A stretch of DNA of 64,000 nucleotides from Thermoplasmata archaeon UBA61 (GCA_002503985.1 DASW01000003.1:124001-188000), one strand, 5' to 3'; positions 8,566 through 17,493 are shown, numbered from the stretch's first letter. A program made the numbers and translations. The notes: a model not told the origin generated them from the letters alone.

Positions 8566-8573
8566 TTAAATAA
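8566..8573 (+). promoter_or_regulatory. TATA box of the nuo operon
   Basis: TTAAATAA stands out in very GC-rich DNA between the divergent GNAT pair and nuoA. It is about 50 nt upstream of the TTG start at 8620, leaving room for a short leader containing the GGAGGAGG ribosome site. Its position inside the longer open frame is a reason to reject an upstream nuoA start at 8560. Confidence 0.65.
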
Positions 8574-8619
8574 CGTCATAGAGTCGGACGTTCCGCTCGC
8601 CCAGTGGGAGGAGGAGCAG

Positions 8620-8985
8620 TTGGACGCCGGGGTTACCACGTTCCTGGTTTTCGCGGTCATCGCCGCGGCGTTTACGGTGGGCTCGCTCGTCGCGAACCGC
8701 ATGATCGGCGCGAAGCGTCGAAGCTCGTACCTCCAGCTCACGACCTACGAGTGTGGCGAAGAGCCGGAGGGGGAAGCCCAGATCGACTTCCCGACCCAGC
8801 ACTACACGTTCGCCATCGTGTTCGTCGCGGTCGACGTCCTCGGTTTCATCCTCGCGCTGTGGGGCCTCACCTTCCGTGGCGCCAACTCGGCCTGGCTCCC
8901 GGTCTTCATCGCCTTCGCGTTCACCGCGCTCGCGATCACGGGCATCTACTACGCGCTCAGCGGCGAGAAGAGGTGGGTGGTCTGA
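8620..8985 (+). CDS. nuoA: NADH-quinone oxidoreductase subunit A (NuoA-like)
   Basis: Small membrane subunit of a complex I-type enzyme. The 121-residue product has three membrane helices (about residues 4-26, 64-84 and 92-111) and the conserved loop TYECGEEP with the quinone-site cysteine, followed by PTQHYTFAIVFVAVDVLGF, the family signature with the membrane-embedded acidic residue. The start is TTG, chosen because GGAGGAGG lies 7 nt upstream and the TATA box at 8566-8573 would otherwise be inside the gene. It begins the 11-gene nuoABCDHIJKLMN operon. Confidence 0.93.
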   Translation: MDAGVTTFLVFAVIAAAFTVGSLVANRMIGAKRRSSYLQLTTYECGEEPEGEAQIDFPTQHYTFAIVFVAVDVLGFILALWGLTFRGANSAWLPVFIAFAFTALAITGIYYALSGEKRWVV

Positions 8986-9059
8986 CGGCGGCACAGGCCC
9001 CTCCCGCGCCATCCCCGCGGAACCCGACGGTCGACCTCCAGCTCTCCAACGAGCTTCCG

Positions 9060-9602
9060 ATGGCGACCCAAGCGGCCGTCCCGTTCATCGAGATCGAAGC
9101 GTTGCGGGCCAAGGAGTTCATCCCCGCCTCGAAGGAGGCCCTCACCTCCCTCATCGCGGAACAGGGACAGGCGAAGCTCATTCGCCCGATGTTCAACTGG
9201 TCGGGCCGGAACTCGCTCTTTCCCTTGCACTGGGGCCTCGCCTGCTGCGCGATCGAGTTCGCCGCCGCCTTTGGGGCGCGCTGGGACGCCGAGCGGTTCG
9301 GGGTCGTGGCCCGTTCCTCCCCCCGGCAGGCCGACCTGATGATCGTCAACGGGACGGTCACGTGGAAGGTCGCGCACAAGCTGATCACGCTCTACGAGCA
9401 GATGGCCGAGCCGAAGTGGGTCATCGCGATGGGGAACTGCGCTACCGGGGGCGGGCCGTTCCGCACGGCCTACTCGGTGGTCCCCGGGGTCGACAAGCTG
9501 GTCCCGGTCGATGTCTACATCGCGGGCTGCCCGCCTCGCCCGGAGGCGCTGCTGGACGGGATCCTGAAACTGGAACAACTCATCCGGGAGCGAAAGGAGT
9601 AG
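9060..9602 (+). CDS. nuoB: NADH-quinone oxidoreductase subunit B (NuoB)
   Basis: Peripheral subunit holding the terminal [4Fe-4S] cluster N2 that passes electrons to quinone. The four ligands are visible: the adjacent pair C62-C63 in GLACCAIEF, C127 in GNCATGGG and C157 in GCPPRPE. The product is 180 residues from the ATG at 9060. The frame is open upstream and a CTG at 8982 overlapping the nuoA stop is an alternative start, but residues before the ATG are Pro/Ala-rich and not typical of NuoB. The cluster set and gene order make the call secure. Confidence 0.95.
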   Translation: MATQAAVPFIEIEALRAKEFIPASKEALTSLIAEQGQAKLIRPMFNWSGRNSLFPLHWGLACCAIEFAAAFGARWDAERFGVVARSSPRQADLMIVNGTVTWKVAHKLITLYEQMAEPKWVIAMGNCATGGGPFRTAYSVVPGVDKLVPVDVYIAGCPPRPEALLDGILKLEQLIRERKE

Positions 9603-9638
9603 GCGGGTCGTCCGCCGGGCATCTAGGAGGAGTCACCG

Positions 9639-10115
9639 TTGCAACCGGACGATTTGACCCGGGTCCTCGCCCCGAAGCTCGGGGAGAACCTATTGGGCGT
9701 CGAAGCGTTCGAAGGGATGGCGGGCCGCGTGCGGTTCCGTCGCGAGGCGGCGCTCGACCTGTTCCGAGCGGTGCGGGACGACCTTTCCTTCGCCCATCTC
9801 TCGATGGTCGGCGGGATCGACTGGGTCGACCATCGCGAGGTGTTCTACGTCGCCTGGTCGGATTCGGCGCGGCAGTACGTCCTCCTCTCGACGGATGTGC
9901 CGGCGACCGACGCTCACGTCGAGACCGCTTCTGCCGTCTGGCCGAGCGCGAACTGGCACGAACGCGAGACCTGGGAGCTCGTCGACATCACGTTCGACCA
10001 CCACCCGGACCTCCGTCACCTCTTGACCCCGGACGGGTACGCGTTCCATCCGCTCCTGCGCTCGTTCAAGATCCACGAGCCCGAGGAGCTGGAGGTGAAG
10101 ACGCGCCATGTCTGA
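9639..10115 (+). CDS. nuoC: NADH-quinone oxidoreductase subunit C (NuoC)
   Basis: A 158-residue peripheral-arm subunit, the 30-kDa-type NuoC. It ends in the family block WHERETWELVDITFDHHPDLRHLL with ExxD residues and then the FHPLLRSFK segment. The start is TTG with GGAGGAG 7 nt upstream. The 3' end overlaps nuoD by 8 nt, so the two are translationally coupled but are not fused as in Escherichia coli. Confidence 0.92.
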   Translation: MQPDDLTRVLAPKLGENLLGVEAFEGMAGRVRFRREAALDLFRAVRDDLSFAHLSMVGGIDWVDHREVFYVAWSDSARQYVLLSTDVPATDAHVETASAVWPSANWHERETWELVDITFDHHPDLRHLLTPDGYAFHPLLRSFKIHEPEELEVKTRHV

Positions 10116-11253
10116 GATGTGGATCAACATGGGGCCGCAGCACCCCATGACGCACGGCCTCTGGAACCTGCGCGTCCGCATCGACGGCGAGGTGGTCTTG
10201 GACGTCGACCCCGAGATGGGCTACCTCCACCGAGGGATCGAGAAGATCAGCGAGGACCGCCACTACAACGAGGTCGTCACCCTGATGGACCGGACCTGCT
10301 ACGTGGCGGGACTCGCCTGGGAGCACCTCTACATCCTCGCGTCCGAGCAGGCCCTCCACATCACTCCGCCCGAACGCGCCCAGTACATCCGGATGACCTG
10401 CGAGGAGTTCCAGCGGATCGGCTCCCACATCATGTGGTACGCCGCATTCGTGAACGACATCGGCCTGATGACCCCGTTCCTCTACGGGATGCGCGACCGG
10501 GACCTCGTCCTTGACCTGTTCCAGAGCTTCACCGGCGCTCGCATGACCTACGAGTACATGCGGGTCGGCGGGGTCCGCAACGACCTCCCGCCGACGTTCA
10601 CCGACCAGGCCCGCAAGGTCCTCGACTGGCTCACCGACCGGTTCCGCGAGTACGACCAGCTCTGCCTCGGCTCCTCCATCTTCCACAAGCGGTGCGACCA
10701 CCTCGGCGTTCTGAAGGCCAACGATTGCATCGCGCACGGCGTCACCGGCCCTATGCTCCGCTCCGCGGGCGTGAAGCGGGACCTCCGGAAGGACCGGCCC
10801 TACGCCCGGTACGATGCGGTCGACTTCGACGTGGCGGTCGCGGACGGGGCGGACGTCACCGCTCGCTATCTCGTCCGCATGGAGGAGATGCGCCAATCGA
10901 TCCGCATCCTCCGTCAGACGGTCGATTGGCTCGAACACCACCCCGGCCCGGTGATGGCCGAGCATCTTCCGCGTTGGCTCGGCGCCCCCTACGCCCCGGT
11001 CGGCCGGGAGGGGTACCTCCTGAAGCGCAACTATGCGAAGGGAGTGGGCTTCTCCGCCGTCGAAGAACCGCACGGGGAGGCCCAGGCGTACGTCGTCAAC
11101 GAAGGCACGGAGCACCCGTACCGTGTCAAGTTCCGGTCCCCCATCTTCGCCAACCTGAGCGCCGCCCGCCAGTACCTCGTCGGGTACCGGGTGGCGGACA
11201 TCCCTCCCATCATGGGAAGCGTCGACCCTTGCATCGGAGAAGTGGACCGGTAG
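10108..11253 (+). CDS. nuoD: NADH-quinone oxidoreductase subunit D (NuoD)
   Basis: The 49-kDa-type subunit that builds the quinone pocket with NuoB; it descends from the [NiFe]-hydrogenase large subunit. The start NMGPQHPMTHG carries the quinone-contacting histidine, MGYLHRGIEK is the next conserved block, and the C-terminus has DPCIGEVDR in place of the hydrogenase cysteine motif. The length (381 residues) is normal. GGAGGTG lies 11-17 nt before the ATG. A cysteine occupies the third position from the usual DPVMGEVDR-like end, without a partner cysteine, so no nickel site is expected. Confidence 0.96.
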   Translation: MSEMWINMGPQHPMTHGLWNLRVRIDGEVVLDVDPEMGYLHRGIEKISEDRHYNEVVTLMDRTCYVAGLAWEHLYILASEQALHITPPERAQYIRMTCEEFQRIGSHIMWYAAFVNDIGLMTPFLYGMRDRDLVLDLFQSFTGARMTYEYMRVGGVRNDLPPTFTDQARKVLDWLTDRFREYDQLCLGSSIFHKRCDHLGVLKANDCIAHGVTGPMLRSAGVKRDLRKDRPYARYDAVDFDVAVADGADVTARYLVRMEEMRQSIRILRQTVDWLEHHPGPVMAEHLPRWLGAPYAPVGREGYLLKRNYAKGVGFSAVEEPHGEAQAYVVNEGTEHPYRVKFRSPIFANLSAARQYLVGYRVADIPPIMGSVDPCIGEVDR

Positions 11254-11265
11254 GGGGGAGGAACG

Positions 11266-12390
11266 ATGTCGCAAGCGACGCTTTACTCGGTCTCCTACGA
11301 CCTCTCCAACACGATCGCGTCCGCGCTCGGGTCGGTCCTCCCCAGCGGCGCGCGGGACCTGATCACGAGCTCGGGCGTCGTGACCGGGTTCGCGGTGGTG
11401 ATCTTCGCGGTCATCATTCTCGCCGCGACCATGCTCAACACGATCCTCTTGATCTGGTGGGAGCGCAAGCTCCTCGGCCGGTTCATGGACCGGCGGGGAG
11501 CGATGCACGTCGGGTTCGCCGGACTCTTACAGAACTTCGCGGACGGGTTCAAGCTGTTCCGCAAGGACACCGTCAAGCCGAGGGAGGCGGACCCCCTCGG
11601 TTTCTACTTCGGTCCCACGGCGTACATGATCACGTCCCTCGCGATCTTCGGCATCCTCCCGATCTCCTCGGGCTGGGACACGGGCGCCCTTCCCCTCACG
11701 CTGCTCCTGGCGCTCGCGATCTTCGCGTTCGCGCCCCTCTTCATCTTCGTCAGCGCCTGGTCGAGCAACAACAAGTACTCGCTGATGGGCGGGATGCGCT
11801 CGGCCGCCCAGATGATCGCCTACGAGGTCCCGCTCCTCCTCGCGGTCGTCTCGGTCGTGATCGTCGCGGGGAGCTTCGACCTGAACACGATCGTCTACGA
11901 GCAGCAGAACTACTGGTTCTGGGGGCCGCTCATCCTCGCGCTCATCGTCTTTGTCGCAGCGATGCTGGCGGAGATGGAACGGATCCCGTTCGACCTTCCC
12001 GAGGCCGAGGCGGAGCTCGTCGAGGGATGGAACACCGAGTACGGCGGGATGTTCTTCGCGTTCTTCATGTTCACCGATTACCTGCGCGCCCTGGTCGGGA
12101 GCGTCCTCGTCGTTCTCCTGTTCTTCGGGGGCTGGACGCTCCCGTCCTGGGTGCCGAGCGTGGCGACCTCGTGGCCGCTCGCCGGCATCTTCTGGTTCAT
12201 GGTCAAGACCTACATCGTCTTCGGGGTCTTCGTATGGATCCGGGCCTCGTTGCCCCGGGTCCGGACCGACCAGCTCCTGCGGGTGGGATGGAACCGGATG
12301 ATCCCGCTCGGGCTCGTATCGGTGTTCGTGGCCGCGCTCCTCGTGGTGGCGAAGTGCGTGTGGCCGTTCGGCTGCCTCCCGACACCGTGA
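11266..12390 (+). CDS. nuoH: NADH-quinone oxidoreductase subunit H (NuoH)
   Basis: Membrane subunit that joins the peripheral and membrane arms and forms the quinone entry channel. The 374-residue product has about eight membrane helices. Diagnostic loops are WWERKLLGRFMDRRGAM near residue 65, MLAEMERIPFDLPEAEAELV near residue 230 and the C-terminal FVWIRASLPRVRTDQLL. The acidic loop residues needed for proton coupling are present. A GGGGGGAGGA site precedes the ATG and nuoI follows 20 nt downstream. Confidence 0.96.
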   Translation: MSQATLYSVSYDLSNTIASALGSVLPSGARDLITSSGVVTGFAVVIFAVIILAATMLNTILLIWWERKLLGRFMDRRGAMHVGFAGLLQNFADGFKLFRKDTVKPREADPLGFYFGPTAYMITSLAIFGILPISSGWDTGALPLTLLLALAIFAFAPLFIFVSAWSSNNKYSLMGGMRSAAQMIAYEVPLLLAVVSVVIVAGSFDLNTIVYEQQNYWFWGPLILALIVFVAAMLAEMERIPFDLPEAEAELVEGWNTEYGGMFFAFFMFTDYLRALVGSVLVVLLFFGGWTLPSWVPSVATSWPLAGIFWFMVKTYIVFGVFVWIRASLPRVRTDQLLRVGWNRMIPLGLVSVFVAALLVVAKCVWPFGCLPTP

Positions 12391-12410
12391 AACTAGGGGG
12401 AAGTAAGCGG

Positions 12411-13190
12411 ATGGCAACGGAGATCACCGCCACGGAAAAGCCGAACCAGAACCCGATCCTGTGGGTGGCTCGGCCGATGGCCACCGCCGCTCGGCAGTTC
12501 GCGAAGAGCCTCTTCCGTCCCTCGACGATCGTCTACCCGTACGAACGGCTCGAGGACCCGGAGTTCCGCGAGAAGGTGGCGGTCGCTTCGGGTAAGCCGA
12601 TCGGCCTCGGGCAGGTCTGGGACAACTACCGGGGAGTCCACGCGCTCAACATCGCGACGTGCATCAGCTGCAACCTCTGCCAGTTCTCCTGTCCGGACCT
12701 CTGCATCGAGATGGTGACGGTCCCCGGCGGGGACCCGAAGCACCCGAAGAAGTGCCCGGAGATCGACTACGGAAAGTGCAGCTACTGCGGGTTCTGCTCG
12801 GACGCGTGCCCCGAAGGGTGCCTCACCATGACCACGCGCTACGAGCTCTCCGTCACGAAGCGCTCGGACATGGTCTACTCCCCGCAACGCCTCAACGAGG
12901 TGTTCAAGACCAAGCTCCCGATGAACCCGATCCGGCTCGCCCGGCCGGCGAACGAGGACTCGATCCTCCTCGACGTCCCGCTCTGCATCGGATGCAACGC
13001 GTGTGCCCGGGACTGTCCCACGCAGTGCATCACGATGCTCGACATCCCGAAACCGGAGGCGAAAGCCGGCGAGAAGATCCCGAAGCGGATCTGGAAGGAG
13101 CCGGTCGTCAACGACTCCGACTGCGTCCGCTGCGGGACGTGCATCAGCGTCTGCCCGAAAGAGTGCCTGTTCTGGGGGACCCGAAAGTGA
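12411..13190 (+). CDS. nuoI: Expanded NuoI-like subunit with four [4Fe-4S] motifs
   Basis: Ferredoxin-like subunit that carries electrons through the peripheral arm. Usual NuoI has two CxxCxxCxxxCP motifs in about 160-180 residues; this protein has 259 residues and four motifs: C84/87/90/94, C123/126/129/133, C192/195/198/202 and C238/241/244/248. The first pair corresponds to standard NuoI clusters N6a/N6b, with the IATCISCNLC opening. The second pair forms an extra ferredoxin-type domain at residues about 185-259. The ATG follows GGGGGAAG and lies in a frame open far upstream, which is antisense-free nuoD/H shadow. The stop overlaps nuoJ in a GTGA junction. The extra domain could be the electron entry point, since nuoEFG are absent. 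Confidence 0.93.
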   Translation: MATEITATEKPNQNPILWVARPMATAARQFAKSLFRPSTIVYPYERLEDPEFREKVAVASGKPIGLGQVWDNYRGVHALNIATCISCNLCQFSCPDLCIEMVTVPGGDPKHPKKCPEIDYGKCSYCGFCSDACPEGCLTMTTRYELSVTKRSDMVYSPQRLNEVFKTKLPMNPIRLARPANEDSILLDVPLCIGCNACARDCPTQCITMLDIPKPEAKAGEKIPKRIWKEPVVNDSDCVRCGTCISVCPKECLFWGTRK

Positions 13191-13675
13191 GCCTTGAGGA
13201 GCTGGCGTTCATCGTCCTCGCCGCGGTCGCGCTGTTCACGGCCGTGGCCGCGCTCCTCGTCCGGGAGCTCGTCCACACGATCCTGTGGATCGCGGTCTTC
13301 TTCGTGGACATCTCCGCGATCTACTTCCTCCTGGAGGCTCCGTTCCTCGGGGTCCTGCAGCTCGGCGTCTACGCCGGAGCCGTCACCGTCCTCCTGCTCT
13401 TCGGCGTCATGCTCACGCGGAAGCGGATCTTCTCGCGCGAGGCGGTGACCGGCCTCGACGCCGTGCCGCTCTCCCTCGCGGTCGTCACGTTCATCTTCGT
13501 GGTCACGGCGGTGGGGCAGTTACCGCAGTCGAGTGAGACGCTCTCGGTCTACGACCCCACGCTCCTCTCCCAGAACCTGTTCGGGACCAACGGCCCGTGG
13601 CTCCTCCTGCTCGGGCTCCTCATGATGGGAGCGGTCGCGGGGTCGATCTACCTCGTCCGGGAGGGCCGCGAATGA
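13187..13675 (+). CDS. nuoJ: NADH-quinone oxidoreductase subunit J (NuoJ)
   Basis: A 162-residue integral membrane subunit with five predicted helices. The conserved block is YFLLEAPFLGVLQLGVYAGAVTVLLLFGVML, where the glycine-rich pi-bulge helix TM3 of NuoJ lies. The GTG start shares four bases with the nuoI stop, and the stop shares four bases with the nuoK ATG (ATGA), so translation is coupled on both sides. It provides part of the proton pathway in the membrane arm. Confidence 0.94.
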   Translation: MSLEELAFIVLAAVALFTAVAALLVRELVHTILWIAVFFVDISAIYFLLEAPFLGVLQLGVYAGAVTVLLLFGVMLTRKRIFSREAVTGLDAVPLSLAVVTFIFVVTAVGQLPQSSETLSVYDPTLLSQNLFGTNGPWLLLLGLLMMGAVAGSIYLVREGRE

Positions 13676-13989
13676 CCGCCCTGCCCCTCGTCGGGTTCGT
13701 CGCCCTCTCCTCCGCGCTCTTCGCGGTCGGGCTCTTCGGCATCCTCACCCGCCGGAACTTCATCCTCGTCCTGATCGCGATCGAGATCGCGATGAATGCG
13801 GCGATCCTCAACTTCGTCTATTTCGGCGCCTTCTCGAACGGGACCGCGGGCCTTACGGGGCAAGCGGTCGCCGTCGTCCTCATCGGGTTCGCCGCGACCG
13901 AGGTCGCGGTCGGGCTCGCCATCGTCCTCGCCCTCAACCGGGTCAAGGGGACCATCAACGTCGCGCAAGCGAACGAGCTGAAACTCTAA
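13672..13989 (+). CDS. nuoK: NADH-quinone oxidoreductase subunit K (NuoK)
   Basis: A 105-residue membrane subunit with three helices, related to MrpC of cation/proton antiporters. Typical elements are FGILTRRNFILVLIAIEIAMNAA, with the first conserved buried glutamate, and GFAATEVAVGLAIVLAL with the second. The ATG overlaps the nuoJ stop. The C-terminal tail TINVAQANELKL is hydrophilic, as is usual. Confidence 0.95.
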   Translation: MTALPLVGFVALSSALFAVGLFGILTRRNFILVLIAIEIAMNAAILNFVYFGAFSNGTAGLTGQAVAVVLIGFAATEVAVGLAIVLALNRVKGTINVAQANELKL

Positions 13990-14011
13990 GGGGGGGACGA
14001 GGACGAGCATC

Positions 14012-16009
14012 CTGGACGGGCTGTACGGGTGGGCCTTCCTGGTCCCGCTGTTCAGCGCCCTCGCCTTCGTCATCGTCGGCCTCGCGGGGACCCGGATGCG
14101 CCGCCTCGAGTGGGGCGGGTGGGTCTCGGTCGCGTTCTCCGGGGCCGCGATGGTGGTCGGCGTGTTGATCGGGGTCGGGGAGATGGTGAACCCCGGCACC
14201 TACACCGACGTCCGGTACACCTGGCTCCATCTCGCTCCGGCGCCCGGTCCGTTCCCGAACGGCTTCTCGTTGGTGGTCGGGACCCTGGTCGACCCGATCT
14301 CCGCGCTGATGCTGATCGTCGTGACGGTGGTCGGCTTCCTCGTCATGCTGTACTCGATCGGGTACATGCATCAGGACCGGGGGCTTCCCCGGTACTACGC
14401 CGAGCTCTCGCTCTTCCTCACGGCGATGAGCGGGCTCGTGCTCGCGGACAACCTCCTCGAGTTCTTCGTCTTCTGGGAGTTGGTCGGCGTCTGCTCCTAC
14501 TTCCTCATCGGGTTCTACTACGAGAAGCCGAGCGCGGCGAGCGCCGCGAAGGAGGCGTTCATCGTCACCCGGGTAGGGGACATCATGTTCCTCCTCGGGA
14601 TCTTCCTCTACTTCTACAACTTCGCCCTCGCCGGCCCGGCCGGTTCGGGCGGCTGGGCGGCCAACGGGTTCCTGTTCGTGAACGGGAACCAGCCCTACCT
14701 CCTCGGCCACGGCCTCGGCGGCAACTCGACCCTGCTCACGGTCGCGGGCATCATGATCCTCGGCGGCGCCGCGGGGAAGAGCGCCCAGTTCCCGCTCCAC
14801 GTGTGGCTACCGGACGCGATGGAAGGCCCGACGACGGTGAGCGCCCTCATCCACGCGGCGACGATGGTCGCCGCGGGCGTCTACCTGCTCGCCGTTGCGA
14901 GCCTGTTCCTCGGGTTCACGTCCACCGACCAGCTCGCGATCGTCGGGATCGGAGGGTTCACGGCGTTCTTCGCCGCGACGATGGCGGTCGTGCACCCGGA
15001 CATCAAGCGGGTGATCGCCTACTCCACCATCAGCCAGCTCGGCTACATGGTCATGGCCGTCGGCGCGGGCTTCGCGATGGTGGGGCTCTTCCACCTCTTC
15101 ACGCACGCGTTCTTCAAGGCCCTCCTCTTCCTCGCCGCCGGCTCGGTCATCCACGCCGTCGGGACCCAGGACCTGTTCAAGATGGGCGGGCTCCGAAAGA
15201 CGATGCGCCTCACCGCGATCGCGTTCGCGGTCGGGGGCCTCGCGCTCGCCGGGATCCCGCCGTTCGCCGGCTTCTGGAGCAAGGACGACATCCTCTCCGC
15301 GGTCTACTCGCAGCTCGGCAGCCACCCCGCGTACTGGCCGTTCTTCCTCCTCGCGTTCGCGGCCGTGTTCCTGACGGCCTACTACATCTTCCGCGCCTGG
15401 TTCCTCGCCTTCTCGGGCGACCATCCGCGGGACCCGAGCCTCGGGCACGCCCACGAAGGGCCGTGGACGATGCAAGTGCCGCTCGTCCTCTTGAGCGCCC
15501 TCGCGTGCGGGGCCGGGCTCCTCATCTTCGTGCCCGGGTTCCAATCCCTCCTCCTCTCGGGCGCCGGGGCGACCGGGATCCCGCCGGTCTACGGGACGAC
15601 CGACCTCCTGATCTCCGCGGCCAGCGTCGCGCTCGGGGTCAGCGGCATCGCGCTCGCTTGGGTCCTGTGGGGCAACGGTCGCGTCTACGCCCTCCCCGAG
15701 ACGAGCGCCGCCCAGCCGGTGCGCCGCCTTCTCCTCAAGCGCTACTACTTCAAGATCGGATACGACTGGATCGGGGCGAAGGGAGTCTACACCATCGCCC
15801 GCGCGGCCGACTTCTTCGACCGGTTCGTCATCGACGGGACGGTGCACGGCTTCGAGCGGGCGTTCGCGCTCGTCAGCAACCGTCTACGGCGCATCCAGTC
15901 CGGGGTCGTCTCGGACTACGCGGCGTACGTGGTCGCCGGCCTCATCGCGCTCTTCGTGATCCTGCTGATCGTAGCCCCGTACGTCGTGTCGCGGCTCGGA
16001 GGTGGCTAG
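14012..16009 (+). CDS. nuoL: NADH-quinone oxidoreductase subunit L (NuoL)
   Basis: Distal antiporter-like proton-pumping subunit, about 16 membrane helices. Clear NuoL blocks are MLYSIGYMHQDRGLPRYYAEL, FWELVGVCSYFLIGFYYEK, HVWLPDAMEGPTTVSALIHAATMV and HAFFKALLFLAAGSVIHA. The first ATG in frame is 14096, but starting there would cut off the conserved first helix (WAFLVPLFSALAFVIVGL). A CTG at 14012, 9-17 nt after a GGACGAGGACG purine-rich stretch and 22 nt after nuoK, fits the family N-terminus and is proposed as the start; this is inference. From it the product is 665 residues. The C-terminal lateral helix follows at about residues 560-640. Confidence 0.94.
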   Translation: MDGLYGWAFLVPLFSALAFVIVGLAGTRMRRLEWGGWVSVAFSGAAMVVGVLIGVGEMVNPGTYTDVRYTWLHLAPAPGPFPNGFSLVVGTLVDPISALMLIVVTVVGFLVMLYSIGYMHQDRGLPRYYAELSLFLTAMSGLVLADNLLEFFVFWELVGVCSYFLIGFYYEKPSAASAAKEAFIVTRVGDIMFLLGIFLYFYNFALAGPAGSGGWAANGFLFVNGNQPYLLGHGLGGNSTLLTVAGIMILGGAAGKSAQFPLHVWLPDAMEGPTTVSALIHAATMVAAGVYLLAVASLFLGFTSTDQLAIVGIGGFTAFFAATMAVVHPDIKRVIAYSTISQLGYMVMAVGAGFAMVGLFHLFTHAFFKALLFLAAGSVIHAVGTQDLFKMGGLRKTMRLTAIAFAVGGLALAGIPPFAGFWSKDDILSAVYSQLGSHPAYWPFFLLAFAAVFLTAYYIFRAWFLAFSGDHPRDPSLGHAHEGPWTMQVPLVLLSALACGAGLLIFVPGFQSLLLSGAGATGIPPVYGTTDLLISAASVALGVSGIALAWVLWGNGRVYALPETSAAQPVRRLLLKRYYFKIGYDWIGAKGVYTIARAADFFDRFVIDGTVHGFERAFALVSNRLRRIQSGVVSDYAAYVVAGLIALFVILLIVAPYVVSRLGGG

Positions 16010-16013
16010 GCCG

Positions 16014-17489
16014 ATGATCCCGCTGCTCTCCGTCATCGTCGCGACCCTCGCGGCCGGGACCGTCCTCACGTTCCTCGCAGGCTCCCGCGCTCGGTGGGTC
16101 GCGCTCGCGACCACCATCGTGTTCCTCGCGGAGGTCGCGGCCCTCTTCGCCGCCTTCCCCGGCTGGCCCGGCTACAACAGCGCCCTCGTGCCGGGGTTCG
16201 CGGACGGGGAGTCGTACAGCTGGATCTCGATCGCCTGGATGCACGTCAACTACACGGTCGGCGTGGACGGGATCTCGCTCGTCCTGATCCTGCTCACCGC
16301 GGTCCTCCAGCTCGCGACCGTGGTGTACTCCTGGGAGGAACAGAAGCGCCCGGCGGCGTACTTCGGCCTCGTCCTCTTGACCTGTTTCGGCTGCTTCGGG
16401 GTCTTCATCGCGCTCGACGTCCTCCTCTTCTTCCTCTTCTGGGAGGCCGTCCTCATCCCGATGTTCTTCCTCATCGGGTACTGGGGCGGGCCCCAGCGCC
16501 GGTACGCCGCTCTGAAGTTCTTCGTCTACACGCACGTCGCGTCGATCGTGATGCTGGTCGGCATGCTCGCGCTCGTCTTCTACTCGGGCGCGGCGTCGTT
16601 CGACTTCTCCGCCATCTACGCGTCGGCGCGGGGCCTATCGTCCGTCCTGCAGTCGTTCATGTTTCTCGCGCTGTTCTTCGGCTTCGGGGTCAAGTTCCCC
16701 ATCGTCCCGTTCCACACGTGGCTTCCCGACGCCCACGTGGAGGCCCCCACCGGCGGCTCCGTGCTGCTCGCCGGGCTTCTCCTGAAGCTGGGGGCGTACG
16801 GACTCATCCGCTGGGCCGTCGAGCTCCTTCCGAGCGGACTCCACACGATGCAGCCGGTCCTCTATGTCGTGGCGTTCGTCTCGATCATCTGGGGGTCGGT
16901 CCTCTCGCTCTCCCAACGCGACATGAAGCGCCTGGTCGCGTACTCCTCGATCAACCACATGGGGATCGTGCTGCTCGCGATCGCGCTCGACTCCTCCCTC
17001 GGGCTCCTCGCGGCGGTGCTCCTCATGTTCGCGCACGGCATCGTGAGCGCTCTCCTCTTCATGGCGTCCGGGAGCGTGCACCACACGTTCGGGACGCGCG
17101 ACATCCCGGCGGTGGGAGGGATCACGCCGACCACGCCGACGTTATCGACCCTCATCATGGTCGGTTCGCTCGCTTCCCTCGGCCTCCCGGCGCTCATCAG
17201 CTTCCCGGCGGAGTTCACCGCGCTCCTCGCCACCTGGAACACCCTCGCGTACTGGGTCTTCGTCCCGCTCATCATCCTCGTCGTCACCGCGGGCTTCTAC
17301 CTGTGGATGATGCAGCGGATGCTCTTCGGGCCGGCCCGGGGGATCCCGTCCACGGCGCACGACGTGCCCTGGTACGAGGGGGCCGCGATGGCGATCCTCG
17401 TCGCGTTCACCGTGCTGTTCGGGATCCTTCCCGGCCTTCTCGTGAACGTGATCATGAACTCACCCATCCACGGATTCCCGGGGACCTAG
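16014..17489 (+). CDS. nuoM: NADH-quinone oxidoreductase subunit M (NuoM)
   Basis: Antiporter-like proton-pumping subunit of 491 residues with about 14 helices. Characteristic stretches are VDGISLVLILLTAVLQL, FWEAVLIPMFFLIGYWGG, FGVKFPIVPFHTWLPDAHVEAPTGGSVLLAG and YSSINHMGIVLL. The ATG at 16014 has GGAGGTGG 8 nt upstream; a GTG at 16002 is in frame but lies over that ribosome site and is less likely. The gene begins 4 nt after the nuoL stop. Confidence 0.95.
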   Translation: MIPLLSVIVATLAAGTVLTFLAGSRARWVALATTIVFLAEVAALFAAFPGWPGYNSALVPGFADGESYSWISIAWMHVNYTVGVDGISLVLILLTAVLQLATVVYSWEEQKRPAAYFGLVLLTCFGCFGVFIALDVLLFFLFWEAVLIPMFFLIGYWGGPQRRYAALKFFVYTHVASIVMLVGMLALVFYSGAASFDFSAIYASARGLSSVLQSFMFLALFFGFGVKFPIVPFHTWLPDAHVEAPTGGSVLLAGLLLKLGAYGLIRWAVELLPSGLHTMQPVLYVVAFVSIIWGSVLSLSQRDMKRLVAYSSINHMGIVLLAIALDSSLGLLAAVLLMFAHGIVSALLFMASGSVHHTFGTRDIPAVGGITPTTPTLSTLIMVGSLASLGLPALISFPAEFTALLATWNTLAYWVFVPLIILVVTAGFYLWMMQRMLFGPARGIPSTAHDVPWYEGAAMAILVAFTVLFGILPGLLVNVIMNSPIHGFPGT

Positions 17490-17493
17490 GACG

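Noticed and set aside
8560..8619. Upstream TTG start for nuoA at 8560
   Set aside because: It would place the TATA box inside the gene and lacks a ribosome site; the TTG at 8620 has GGAGGAGG.
14029..16017. Alternative-frame open reading frame inside nuoL (about 662 codons)
   Set aside because: Same strand, wrong frame; product is Arg/Pro/Gly-rich without helices, while the nuoL frame has all family motifs.
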